DNA of 64,000 bases from assembly GCA_914767715.1 (NCBI GenBank), contig OU612067.1, positions 5,206,001 to 5,270,000 on the forward strand, in the 5' to 3' direction. Each line of letters starts with the position of its first letter. The stretch's first letter is position 1. The stretch comes from Membranipora membranacea (Eukaryota; Bryozoa; Gymnolaemata; Cheilostomatida; Membraniporidae). The translations under genes were made by a program, and so were the position numbers. This document shows, piece by piece, positions 36,701-47,700 of this stretch. The notes beneath the pieces were generated by a model that was not told where the DNA came from, searched no databases, and saw only the letters and a program-made list of their open reading frames with translations.

Positions 36701-39145
36701 TCGTAACATCTATAGCTTGGCTGAAATTAATGTAAATTCAACACCATTGTTAGAATCAGACTTAGATTCAATTTGACATTTTATCTTGGAATTGCAAGTT
36801 GTCTCCCACTGTAAACAAGGAGCCTCTAACCCCTTGGCTGCACTTGTTGCTATTCATACTCAATGAATATGGCAGCAAGAATATAAATGATCATGTTTCA
36901 ACTAATGCGAGTTATTAATGCTGTTTGCCTATAACATTTAACAGTGCTTCTTCTTCTCTCCCCCACACAGTCACTACAAACCTACTCCCCTCTCATCTGC
37001 CTACCATGAGCAGTTGGCTAACTATGATTTCATTTTTCCACGGGATACTGATATGATAAATGGACCTACCAGTTTGAGTGAGCAGCTTCCCTTCTTTTTC
37101 CATACTTTAGCCTCGTTGGAGAGCCTCTGTAAAAGTAAGTATCGATCAATGAAACACAAATTAATAAAAAAACAACATTAGCATTCATAATTATATATCA
37201 TAAAGTTAGCCTGTGGATCAGCGGTTCTTACCAGACATAGGGTTGTGACGTCAAGCTAGCACCGACCCACCCCCATCACTATGTCTTGAGAGTGGGGCTT
37301 TCTATGATAAAATATACCAGGATTAGGTAATAATAATGGTGCTTGATCTAATCACAACATAAGGATATAAATATCCGTATATCCTCTATTGATAAAATAC
37401 CATTGCAAATACGAGGCCAACATCAGTCATAGGTAGATGCTGATTAAACCCTCAAAAACAGTAAAGCGTAATCCTACAAAATGCATATTTTAGAAAATTG
37501 AAAGGACCTCTCCGCTATGATAAGAAACCTTACTCATTATTACATAAATGAAATCTCAGTCTCAAGCTACTCAGCTACTCACAGAGGGGTTAGAAATGAG
37601 ATAAATCTCTATCAATGAATCTCGAAATGCACAACAGTATTACATCTGTAATCCTTGTGCTCAGGGATGTTTTGAAATTAAGATAAATCCCAAAACAAAC
37701 CGAATCAAGGCAAATACTATATATATATACTTCAATCAGTTTTGGTGCTGTGTGGCAGTGTTAGGGATAAGCAGGATCCAAGACCTCATAGTATAAGTAT
37801 ATGTGTTTCAGAATTTTATAGACAACTAAACTTTAAAGGGACAATAATACATGTTGCCGTTATTGTCTTCTCATTGATCAAGAGAGTATTTGGGAAGACA
37901 ACTACAAAGTATTGCCTTAATTTGGCAGGATTCTATAGGGACTTCGCTAAAATGGCAACATGCATGGACAAACTGTATACACACCCATAATGTAACAACG
38001 TTCTTGAGAGACGTTCAGATTGAATTCTATGTCAAATGTTAAATAAATAAATTCTGCTCACCAATCTGACTTGTGAGAATGCAGCCACCTGTTTCTTCTG
38101 CCAGTTCAGAGAGGGTGCGTAGCCAACAGGTGCAGGGGAACACGTGGGTACCTAAAAGTATATGTACACATCCTTTTCATTGTGCTGCCTGTTTCTGTTT
38201 TATTGAAGAGACTGATCAAGGTAACGGAGACTAAGCTGTTACAAGAGCTTACTATAGTACTCATCTGAATATAGTTCCTCCTGGGCGATCCAGCACAATC
38301 AAAAAAATGGAGGAGCACAAAAGTGCATTGAATGAAACATATGAGGATGGGCACGCTTGTGCTTTTTCATAATTTACCCATCATTTTTGTAGATATAGCA
38401 AAACATTTTGATGCTTACCAATAATCATTCCTGTGGTAAGAATTAAAGCTTAAAGACCCGCAAACGAAAACTTGGAAGTTCCAGAGTCTGGTTTTGACTG
38501 TTCATCTAACACTGAGATAACCAAATGTCACGTTGTATTCATTATATGACCTATGACTTACATGATTTCCACCAATGGCTGATGTTCTGGAGAGTTGTCT
38601 GATGTTACTGCACAGCTTCTGTTCCTGAGATGGCAGCTCCAACTCAACAGTGACTGTAGCTGGACATGATTTCGCTTCTAACCTGTATAACCGTGAATAT
38701 CATATGACATAGTTACAAATGAAGTTACCCATTCTATTAACTTTTGAATAATATCATCAATGGTAAATAGAGAAACATCCAACTTCTCAACTGCTTCATT
38801 TGAGTAAAGAGCTCAGACAATCCAAAGTAAATCATGACCACCATCAGGTCACATGAATTACTGGGATGTTAACGCTCCTGTACCTTCTATTCTCAAACCG
38901 AGGCTCCAAATAGCTGCATTCAGATAGATACATTGATATAATTTTAACAATGGGTAGGTACTGATACTGATAAAGAATAACATAATAATAATCAAGAGAA
39001 ACTCTTGGCGCCTCTCAAGATATACCATCACATACCTCACTCTTCTCAGGTAGTCCAGACCATTCGCAGGAGGTAAGTCCATTTCGAATGACTCATCATC
39101 TAGACCGCCAGTTGCTACTGGCAATACAGGACAATCTTCATCCAT
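24769..39145 (-). CDS. GEMIN2: Gemin2 (SMN-interacting protein 1), 8 coding exons
   Basis: Minus-strand coding exons in order: 39145-39036, 38682-38562, 38151-38062, 37126-37070, 30487-30296, 27054-26986, 25424-25314, 24867-24769. All splice sites are GT-AG, phases match, and the product is 282 aa (human Gemin2: 280). Diagnostic segments include DYLRRVR near the N-terminus, [64 protein letters not shown] and [19 protein letters not shown] before the TGA at 24769-24771. Gemin2 grips SMN and the Sm-protein pentamer during cytoplasmic snRNP assembly. The ATG at 39145 follows an acceptor-like TTGTAG, so a noncoding 5' exon probably lies upstream. Intron 4 (37069-30488, 6.6 kb) holds the C-type lectin gene on the other strand. 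Exon 4 is only 57 nt and is the least conserved, but its phase (0/0) and its VWKKK versus HWKSQ match support it. Confidence 0.94.
26576..26697. repeat. Degenerate ~33-bp tandem repeat in GEMIN2 intron 6
   Basis: Roughly three diverged units of the form ctatctgccaatgatgga-ttagcactgtc, two of them well preserved (26604-26637 and 26638-26670), with partial units on both sides. Confidence 0.7.
29888..29990. repeat. Foldback element: 103-bp imperfect palindrome in GEMIN2 intron 5
   Basis: The left arm begins aaactgtgctggaatagct. The right arm, read on the other strand, begins AAACTGTGCCGGGATAGCT. The match continues for ~44 nt per arm, through ATCAACCAC, with a loop of about 12 nt. This is either a tiny MITE or a hairpin-forming transcript segment. 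No coding potential was seen. Confidence 0.75.
32711..36119 (+). CDS. Secreted C-type lectin-domain protein with basic C-terminal tail
   Basis: Exons 32711-32828, 34243-34758 and 35713-36119, both junctions phase 1, give 346 aa. Exon 1 encodes a signal peptide ([13 protein letters not shown] core). Residues ~40-145 are a low-complexity linker rich in Gln, Asn and acidic residues, with a run of six Gln. The CTLD spans ~147-306. It starts [14 protein letters not shown] (extra N-terminal disulfide, long-form CTLD), and has W-GVADTYC, a YWIG core, then C...W...C and FICE. The usual EPN/QPD and WND calcium-site motifs are absent, so calcium-dependent sugar binding is unlikely. The last 40 residues are strikingly basic ([21 protein letters not shown]), which suggests binding to heparan sulfate or nucleic acid. 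The gene lies entirely inside GEMIN2 intron 4, antisense to it. Confidence 0.88.
37850..37990 (+). mobile_element. Possible Ty3/gypsy reverse-transcriptase-connection fragment
   Basis: A short open segment ending at 37990 reads [26 protein letters not shown]. This resembles the LGLAGFYRRFI...FAKIA..L segment just after the RT domain of gypsy-type LTR elements. No other retroelement domain or LTR was found around it. It sits in GEMIN2 intron 3. Similarity was judged by eye over ~35 residues, so chance remains possible. Confidence 0.35.
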
Positions 39146-40619
39146 GTTAAAATTCCCTGGATCTATCAAGCTACAACAACAAACCAATAATCATAAGGCC
39201 TACAGCCAAAAAAATAATCAACAGCAATAGAAGCAAGCTTAATAATTTTCAGCTTTCAGTTGTGGGTCGGAACCATCTCTATCCGATTTTCGCCTAGTAA
39301 AAAAAAATAACACAGATGCAGTCAATTACCATTAAACAATCAATACCAGCATTCAACAGCTTGATCTTTATCATTTTCTTGGTATTAAAAAACATTTTTA
39401 TAAATTCTGAACAGTGGCGTTAATAGTTGTCGATACTCATGCTGATTAGGATTAAGAATAACTATTTTTGGAATTATTCGTAAAACAGATTTGAAGGTAG
39501 CAAGCGGTATCAGCCAATAATCTTTATCAGCCAAAATAAGAAAAAACAACAGTCTACTTTTCCTAGCTTGCAGACATTGACATGGTAATGTGCATGATCG
39601 TAGGAGCATGTTCCATCTTTTTTTATTGGGCTGCCAAAGTTAAATAGCATGTATGGCTGAGCGGTTGAAACTGAACTCGCTAGTACAAGGCTCAGGTTAC
39701 ACAGGCCCCACATCCCTACCTCACATGTATGTGCTTAGAGCCTACTTGCCACAATCAATTGTCCCCCTCACTTGAAAATGTACATTCAAAACATAAACAT
39801 GTCATTATAACTTTATTTAACGCAAAGCTTGATATTGGTAAATGATGGCAGGAAGATAGATGGTTGAGACTGTTCAAACCGGTATCTATCAATTATTCAT
39901 AAATATACAGGTTAGTGGCAACAAGGAGTAATAGTGGTACTCCTTGGTAACAATAGCGCCTGGGTCTACCATTTATGGATTTTGCTAATGTCCAGTATAC
40001 TCCTTATACTGTTTTTGGGCATAGGCATCTGGAGTTACAAGAGTATACTGTGCCTATTTCCATGATCTACCATCCCATGAACATTGGAAAAGTACACATG
40101 CTTGTAACCCCAGATGCCTAGGGATGGAATGATGGTGGTTTTGGGTGGATGATTGTGAGAGGTCCCAGCCTGTCTCGAAAAGCTTTGTTGATGGGAGGGG
40201 GGGAGCAAAGACTTTTTCCCATCTCTCATCTAATTAATCTCGCTCGGAGCGCTTTGGCTCCTTCATCGAGATACAGTCGTGTATGAACAATTGATTAAAT
40301 TATCAGTAGTAAGAAAAAAAACCAGTTTGTCTACGAGATAAGAACATAGTTAATTATGCTTCGTTTCAAAGCTCAATAGCTAGCTACTGCCAAGAAAAAT
40401 AAAAAAATTAATAAATATACACAGCACAGCTTCAAATGTTATGAAGCAGAGTCAGTGATAAGTGCTTATAATCAGTTAGGCAAAGCAGCTAGAATCATTA
40501 GAAAATTTTATGGATGCAATGTTTATATGAATGTTTGGCAGTTTTGGTGTTGATATTGCCCTTAATAGCACCATGTCTGGTATTGTGAGACTCGGCAAAA
40601 TAAAGTGAGAACCGATCTT
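39146..40619. other. Spacer upstream of GEMIN2
   Basis: No supported reading frame was seen. The stretch probably contains the GEMIN2 promoter and a noncoding first exon. It carries the short palindrome at 39921-39949. Confidence 0.4.
39921..39949. repeat. Palindrome sharing the CAAGGAGTA stem seen at 10239
   Basis: acaaggagtaatagtggtactccttggta forms a stem of 9-10 bp with a short loop. The arms are the same as in EGFR intron 1. Confidence 0.5.
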
Positions 40620-42070
40620 GGTCTATAGCGGCACTACCAGAAAGCATGATATGATATTGATGCTTTTCAATTTAAATGGAGACCAGGTGTGGGTCGCAAA
40701 TTCTAGTATAGGGCGACAGACTGTTTTATAAGCTATGGCTCTGGTTTTACTTTTAGCCTTTTTTAGACAGAGCATCAGCATGTGTATGGATTTATTAGCT
40801 TTCGAGCAAATGTTTATTTTATGTTGATCGAATGACAGTTGATTGTCAATTGTGACACCAAGGTATAGCACTTAGAACTATAGAACTGTCTGCCCAAATC
40901 ATAAGATGGTCTAGGTCATTCCGAAATAAACTAGATGTGTTGTGATTGGTTTGTACAACAAGGAATCATCTGCATATGGTTTGAGCATGCTGTTGGTTAC
41001 TGCAGAGTGCATGTCATTTATGTATACATTAAATAACATTGATCCTTATACATTAAATAACATGTGATCCTGAGGTCACATGTCTAGTGGCCGATTTGAC
41101 ATTATTGACACAAACTGAGAGAAGGCGGCTCTGGAGCCATGAAAAAATCCATTTGACAGTTTTATCAGCTATTCCGATATTCAGCAGTTAACCAGTAGCT
41201 TTTGGTGAGACACAACGTCATAGGCCTTTGAAAAGTCCAAGACAGCGAGATCAACCGGTATCATTTCGTCAAAGTAATCTATAAATTCACTCACGGTATT
41301 CAACAACTGAGTATCGCAGCCATGATCACTGACAATAAAAGTATATATAAATATTTGTCCTGAAACCATGTTGATGTTGGTAAAACAGGTCATTTGATTC
41401 TAGGAAACAGTTAATATTATGTGATACGATATGCTCAAAAGATTTTCGATATTATAGAAGTGAGTGATATTGGCCTGTAATTCAGTGGGTCTGTACGACA
41501 TCCTTTCTTGAAGATCGGTACTATGTTGGCTGTTTTGCAGTCTTGTGGTGTCTGGGAAGTATCGTAAAAGTAGCCTACTGAAAAACCTTTGTCAGGGGCT
41601 CATATATATACTGATGTGCTAGATATTTTAGAAGTGCAGGGGAAAGCTCATCCGGGCCAGCACCTTTTCGTGGATCGAGTTTGGTGAGCTGTGTTAGGAC
41701 CCCCGAGGATCGAACTGTATAGAAGATGATTCAGTTTGAGGGGGGTTGCAGGGAGGGATATTACCATCATCATTAGAAAACACAGTAGCAAAGCTCAGGA
41801 GTCGCAAAAGATTCAGCTATAGCAGTATTGTTGTTAGGGGGGATGTTGTCAATGCTTGTCAGGACAGGCTACAGGGGCCCATGATTGGTGGCTAGTAATT
41901 AAGAAAATCAACCTCATTGCTGAATTTTTAGTAAGTCTGAACCGAGAGATCGGTCTGAATGATGGTTCAAGCATTGTTGTGAGGGAGAGAGAGGAGCTGA
42001 TCATAATCATAGGACAGGCTTGTCTTATGGCTGTTAATATAGTATTTCCATGACAATTTAGGTATTTCAA
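40620..42070 (-). mobile_element. Degenerate non-LTR retrotransposon (reverse transcriptase region)
   Basis: Read on the minus strand, the reverse-transcriptase blocks appear in canonical order but in different frames and with stops. They are LDPRKGAGPDELSPALLKYL, then PIFKKG-like and NYRPISLTS-like remnants, HGCDTQLLNTV...LAVLDFSKAYDVVSH, GSMLFNVYINDMHSAV, the YADDSLLY catalytic box (40965-40976), and LGVTIDNQLSFDQH...RPILEFATHTWSP near 40650. This is the CR1/Jockey-like RT architecture. Frameshifts and in-frame stops show it is dead. It lies between GEMIN2 and VAC14, antisense to VAC14, and may separate or host their regulatory DNA. No endonuclease domain was recognised. Confidence 0.85.
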
Positions 42071-42469
42071 ATACTCAATTGTGACAAGTGCTGGTTGGTA
42101 ACACCATACATACTAGCCTAGCTATAGTATAGATATGCAGGCAGATCTCAAATTAAAAGATCAAAATTAAAAAGAAAATTTATCATGAGCTTGAAGAAAT
42201 ACTTCAGTTTGAATAGCTGGGGGAATCTCTAACCAATCACATAATGTATAAGAGTGATCTGACCAATGAGTTCCAAGGCAATAAATTTATTGATGATGTC
42301 ACAGCGCGCCAACAAGTTATTTCCTTTTTCTGCCAGAGAGAAAAAGTTGTATTGAAACTGAATGGAAGTGTCTCTTTGTCACAGTGTATGCATTTGTAGC
42401 TAACAAAAGAAGACTACAAGCATTCTATAACATTCAAAACAAGGAGCCACTCAAACAATACATGGTGAT

Positions 42470-44716
42470 ATGTCAGCCACTACCACAGAAACAGCTCTGC
42501 CACAGATTGTTATAAGGCAACTGAATGATAGAGTTTATGAGAAAAGGAAAGCAGGTGCTCTGGAAATTGAAAGGTAAATAAATACTTTTAAACATTGCCT
42601 CACCAAAAGCCTCTGCCCAAACCTAGCATGCATTGACACTGAGAACCTCACACTACAGTGGTTGTCAAGGAGTCAATGTCAAACCAGAATACTAGCTATG
42701 GCTAACTTCTCACTGCAGACAGTACAGCAGAGAGGACGTACCCTTCATTGCTAGAGCAGGGTAGGCGAATCCTAAATTCACCAAATTTGACTGCTCATGA
42801 CCACGCATACCACCATCTGCTCCTCCATTCAATGTGTTCAATATTGACTGTATGCGATCGCGTCTAAATGCAGCCATCAATGAAATCTTTAGTTTAGGCA
42901 TAGACAAGAAAACTTGCTATTGCAGTTGAGAATATTAGTTGGATAATGCAAAGGTAGTAATTCAGGAATGGGGTGACAGTAAAATTCTCATTATCAACAC
43001 AAAGTCCTCCGTACCAATGAACACAGAAATTCACTTACTAACCAGGATTAATATTACTGTCTAGGTCTATAGGCTCATGTACTATATTATCCTCATCAGT
43101 GTTTTCAGATTATAGTGACTGGCTTGTTATTCAAGCCTGATATCTGCTTTTATAGTATTAGGTCGAGAGCCTTTTCGCTCAAAGGTTAGACAGTTAGAGT
43201 GCAACTAACAGGATTAATGCATACTTTTTCACTCATCAGATGTTTGCTGGTTATCAGAGATGCACCATCAAGTCATTCAGCAAAAATTACATGTTCTCTA
43301 TTTCATAATCATCACATTGTCTTTGAAACTCGCTGCATCATCTATTGAGCGATATACTACTTTTCCATTCTGTAGTATGTACTGAGGACTCTCTACAATT
43401 AAAATTATGTTTTGTGTTTCAGGATTATTGCTGATCATGTCACAAAAGAGAATTTCCAGGCAGCGCAGCAAATTGTTGTTTGTTTAGGAAACGATTTTGC
43501 CAATGCAAAAACACCCGGACCTCGTAATGGAGGACTTATAGGCTTAGCTGCATGTGCTATTGCCCTTGGAAAGGTGAGCTAGATTGTTGACCGATGTTAG
43601 ATTCTATCTAGATCAAGTTAAATCTGATTAGACCAAACTTGGTCTAGATTGGATCACATGGTTTGCAGTCATAGTTATGAATCAAACCTTTATTTCAAAT
43701 AAGCCGGTGTTGTTTTAGTAACTTTTAACCCTTGTTTGACACCCCAGAAGAGTCAAAATTTATCATGAGTGTTGAGGAGTCTAAATACAACTGAATCCTG
43801 ATAGTGAAAATTAATCTATAATAAGATAAGGTACACATTTGGAATGCTTATCTTACATAATGATGTAATAACTAACAATACTATCATTTCATCTGTACTC
43901 AGTACTGACCTGCCATACTTAATCACAACTTGGGTCACACATGATCTGTTTTGTTCATTGCAAACTGTAAGCTGACTATTATTTGTAGATTAAATGCTAT
44001 TTTGTCACATTCTCCCGTCTCTATCATTGTCTTTTTTCCTATGCTGTTTGGTGTTCTATTATTTAATGCTACTATGTCACATTCCAGGAAGCACACAGAT
44101 TCACAGCGGAGCTAGTGAAGCCAGCCTTGGGATGTTTCAATGATCCTGATCAGAGAATACGATATTACGCCTGTGAAGCACTGTATAATATCTGTAAGGT
44201 CACTCGTGGTGCTATCTTAGCATACTTTAATGATATATTCGATGGGCTAAGTAAGGTTAGTATAATCCATATCTCATCTCAACAGTAACCCAAGAATGGA
44301 ATGAAATTTTATGACATTTGATATTCGTCAGAAAAGGTCTCCATTCTTACATATTTAAATTCGTAAAGCACACTGGGTCATTCCGCCATATTTTAGTGAT
44401 ACCATATTGACTTGTGTGAATGCGATGAACCTTTTTACATTGAGAAGTATACAGATTAATTATTCAAAATAAACAAAATTATCATTTCATATAGGCGAAT
44501 GTTTGAGTTTGAATCTCATGTGTCACTTATCATTCAATCATTCAAGTTTCCTTGTGGATCGTACTGGGACCTAAATAGTGTGATATGTTGCCCGTCTGTC
44601 CTCCTTTGACTGGGAACAGGAAGGGTGGGTGTCTTACCCTCCCTGCTGGGACTAGAAATGAAATTGTTTCAAATTCAGAGTTATCCCCTTAATGTCTATG
44701 AGTGCACAACTAATAC

Positions 44717-44753
<37 letters not shown>

Positions 44754-47700
44754 TTTCTTCATTTACCAAATCTATATTCTGAAAGAATCAAATAACCCCT
44801 CCCCATCATTTCAAGGGTTTTTTCGCGTCCAATATTGTACATTGTTTGTGATCTTTTAGTTAGCGGATGATCATGACAGTAATGTGAGGAACGGCTCAGA
44901 GTTACTTGAGAGGCTAGTTAAGGACATCGTGACGGAGAACGCTGCATTCAACATTCCAGCCTTCATACCACTACTCAGAGATCGTATCTACACTAAGAAA
45001 CCCTTCTGTCGGCGCTTTATTGTATCTTGGGTATGCTTCAAAATATTTCGTGTCTCTACTATGTGGTTGAATCATGTTCGGTACAAACAGTTGAAACTTT
45101 GTAATGATGTAAATCATTTGTTATCCTATGATTGACATTTAATAATTATAAACGATTCTCAAAGAAAAATGGACAACATGCTTAGTATCAGGTATTGGCT
45201 AGTGCTTCAATAAGTAAAAGCTTTTCATCACTTTAATTTTGAAAGTTGTTGACATTTTGACACTTAAATAGCATCAACTAATTTTTTATGATGTATGTTA
45301 TTTGTTTTATTTAGATAACATTGTTGAACACGGTGCCGGATATCAACATGTTGGTATATCTACCAGAGTTCCTGGACGGCTTGTTTCTTATTCTTGGTGA
45401 AGCGAGTCCAGAAGTCAAGAAAATGTGAGTGACGAATTTATCAGCGTCTTTGTCTGAGAGCTACCATTTGACACTTGTCAAGACTGTTGCAGAAAAATAA
45501 TTGTTGTCATAGTTTTCACTTACTCTATTCTTTTTGAGTGCCAACAACTCCATGTCAAACCTACCCATCTGCGGTGAAGTTTTCTTTTACGCAGTAATCC
45601 ATTCTTGTGCGAAACCCCATCACTTGCAGCAGCGGTGTTCAAATTTGATTGTAACCAAGTTTTTTTACCTTAGATTTGCCTTTATGATGTAACTAGATAT
45701 GGCTTAAGATTTAACATGAGGAAAGACCTTGAGTACGTATGTACCTCATAGGATAGTGATCTAGTAATCTGAACCAAACAGCCGATGGTATTTTCTGTCT
45801 AGGTGTCAGGATCTGGTGAATCAGTTTAGTGTGCAGATTAAAGCTGCTTCAATCAGAGAAAGTCAGGGATTAGCTGAAGATGATTTCAAAGTAGATTTTC
45901 TAGCCATGACAAATATACTCATAGATCATTGTCAACCAAAAGGTATGTTTCTCCAATTCACCCAGGTGGAATGATTTTGAATTTGTAAGCATGTTCACCA
46001 AAAAGTGCAAAACTGAGAATATCACCATGCCTTCTGCATGTTTCTTTTGAGGAAGGGTGATGCAAAAGCCCGAGAAGATTATGATACTACCGAAATCATG
46101 AGAATTCTTTTACTACTGAAGATCTATATTACCACCGAATAATCTTTAGATATAATATATAGTGAATAAAATTCACTTTGAGCAAAACAATGAAAATTAT
46201 GTCTCTTTCCTTGGGGGTCTTTCAAATAGAATGAGCGATGGTTTACTCAAGCAAACTATCACATCGTTCAAAATTATCACTCACTTGGTCTTTCAATTGG
46301 ACAAAATCGCTTCAAAATCACTCACTCAGAATGTATATAGTTCCATCAATTACTGAGCGATGCGAAAGCGAGAGCCTAGCAGGTATCACTCACTAACTGA
46401 GTGATCAGTTTGGCTGTTTCTAATTGAAAGAACCCCCTGTTTGGTTTCCAGTTCACTGTGATCAGCACTTGGAAATATTTGCTGCTTCATTTCATTATAG
46501 TTCGTACCATATTATATATTCTCACAGATATAACGATACAGCTATATGCGGTAGAGTGGTTAAAGTTTTTCCTCGAGTTGTCAGGTAGACAGATGTTACC
46601 AAAGTGTCCTGGTATAGTAGACTGTATATTACCAGCTCATGCTTATATGGATGAGAGGAAACAATGCAGAGCCTGTGCCAGGCAGGTCGACTCCTTACTT
46701 AAATCTCTTATCCAGCCGGAAGATGATCTGCCCAGGTATATGATACAGTAGCTGTTACCATGTCTATTAAAAGTGCCTATGGCTAGATCACAATGATCAT
46801 GCTTTTAACTATGCTGGGGAAGCAAAACATTAGTTCTAGTAACAGCGGCCTTAAAGATTTATATGCTAATATGTCAATATAATACTCGATATTTAGTATG
46901 TTGAAATTTCGTTCTCAAATGAGCTAGATACTCAACGCTCTTTAAAAAAGCAAACTTTTGTGCCGTTGTAAACTTTCTAAAGAAAATGGTGAAGAGGTAA
47001 ACTTTACCGACTTTCTAAACTTGCATGATTGTCTCTGACAACGAGATAAATATATCTCAACTTTCTCTATTTTAGCTCAAAGCTGCTGGACACCGCAGGC
47101 CTAGTGAAGATCCTAGTAACTCTTATAAATAAAGACTCTATGCATATAAAGATAGGATGTCTCCGGTGGTTCTTACATTTATTCAAAACTATCCCCAAAA
47201 AGGTATGGCTCTGTTCTAGCAATAAGCCTTACGGTCCATGGTTAAAAGTTTTAGGCTTTTATTACATTATTATTCTATATTGGGTGGGTTGGAATTGTTT
47301 TTTTTTTCATTCATTTCTGATCCGACATCTGAATTGATCATTATAGCGCAAGAAGACTGCTGTGTCATCTGTATACATACTATCAAATCCAATTGTACCA
47401 GATACATTCAACCAGAAATCATTTGTGGTTAATCAAGAGAAAACTTCACATGACATCGTCAAACTGCTTGAGATTCCTCATAATTATGTAACAATTTAGA
47501 TTGTAAATAATTACAATTTTGACATGCACCATAATAGTCTAAATGGTCATCATATTTCGGTAACCAATTTAGAAGTGTATTATGTTTTACAGATATTTGT
47601 ACATGTAGAGGTTGTCTTCTCTTTATTGTTGGATACTCTGAAGCACGAATCTGATGAAGTAGTAATAGCTGATTTAGATGTATTAGCTGAAGTAGCCGCT

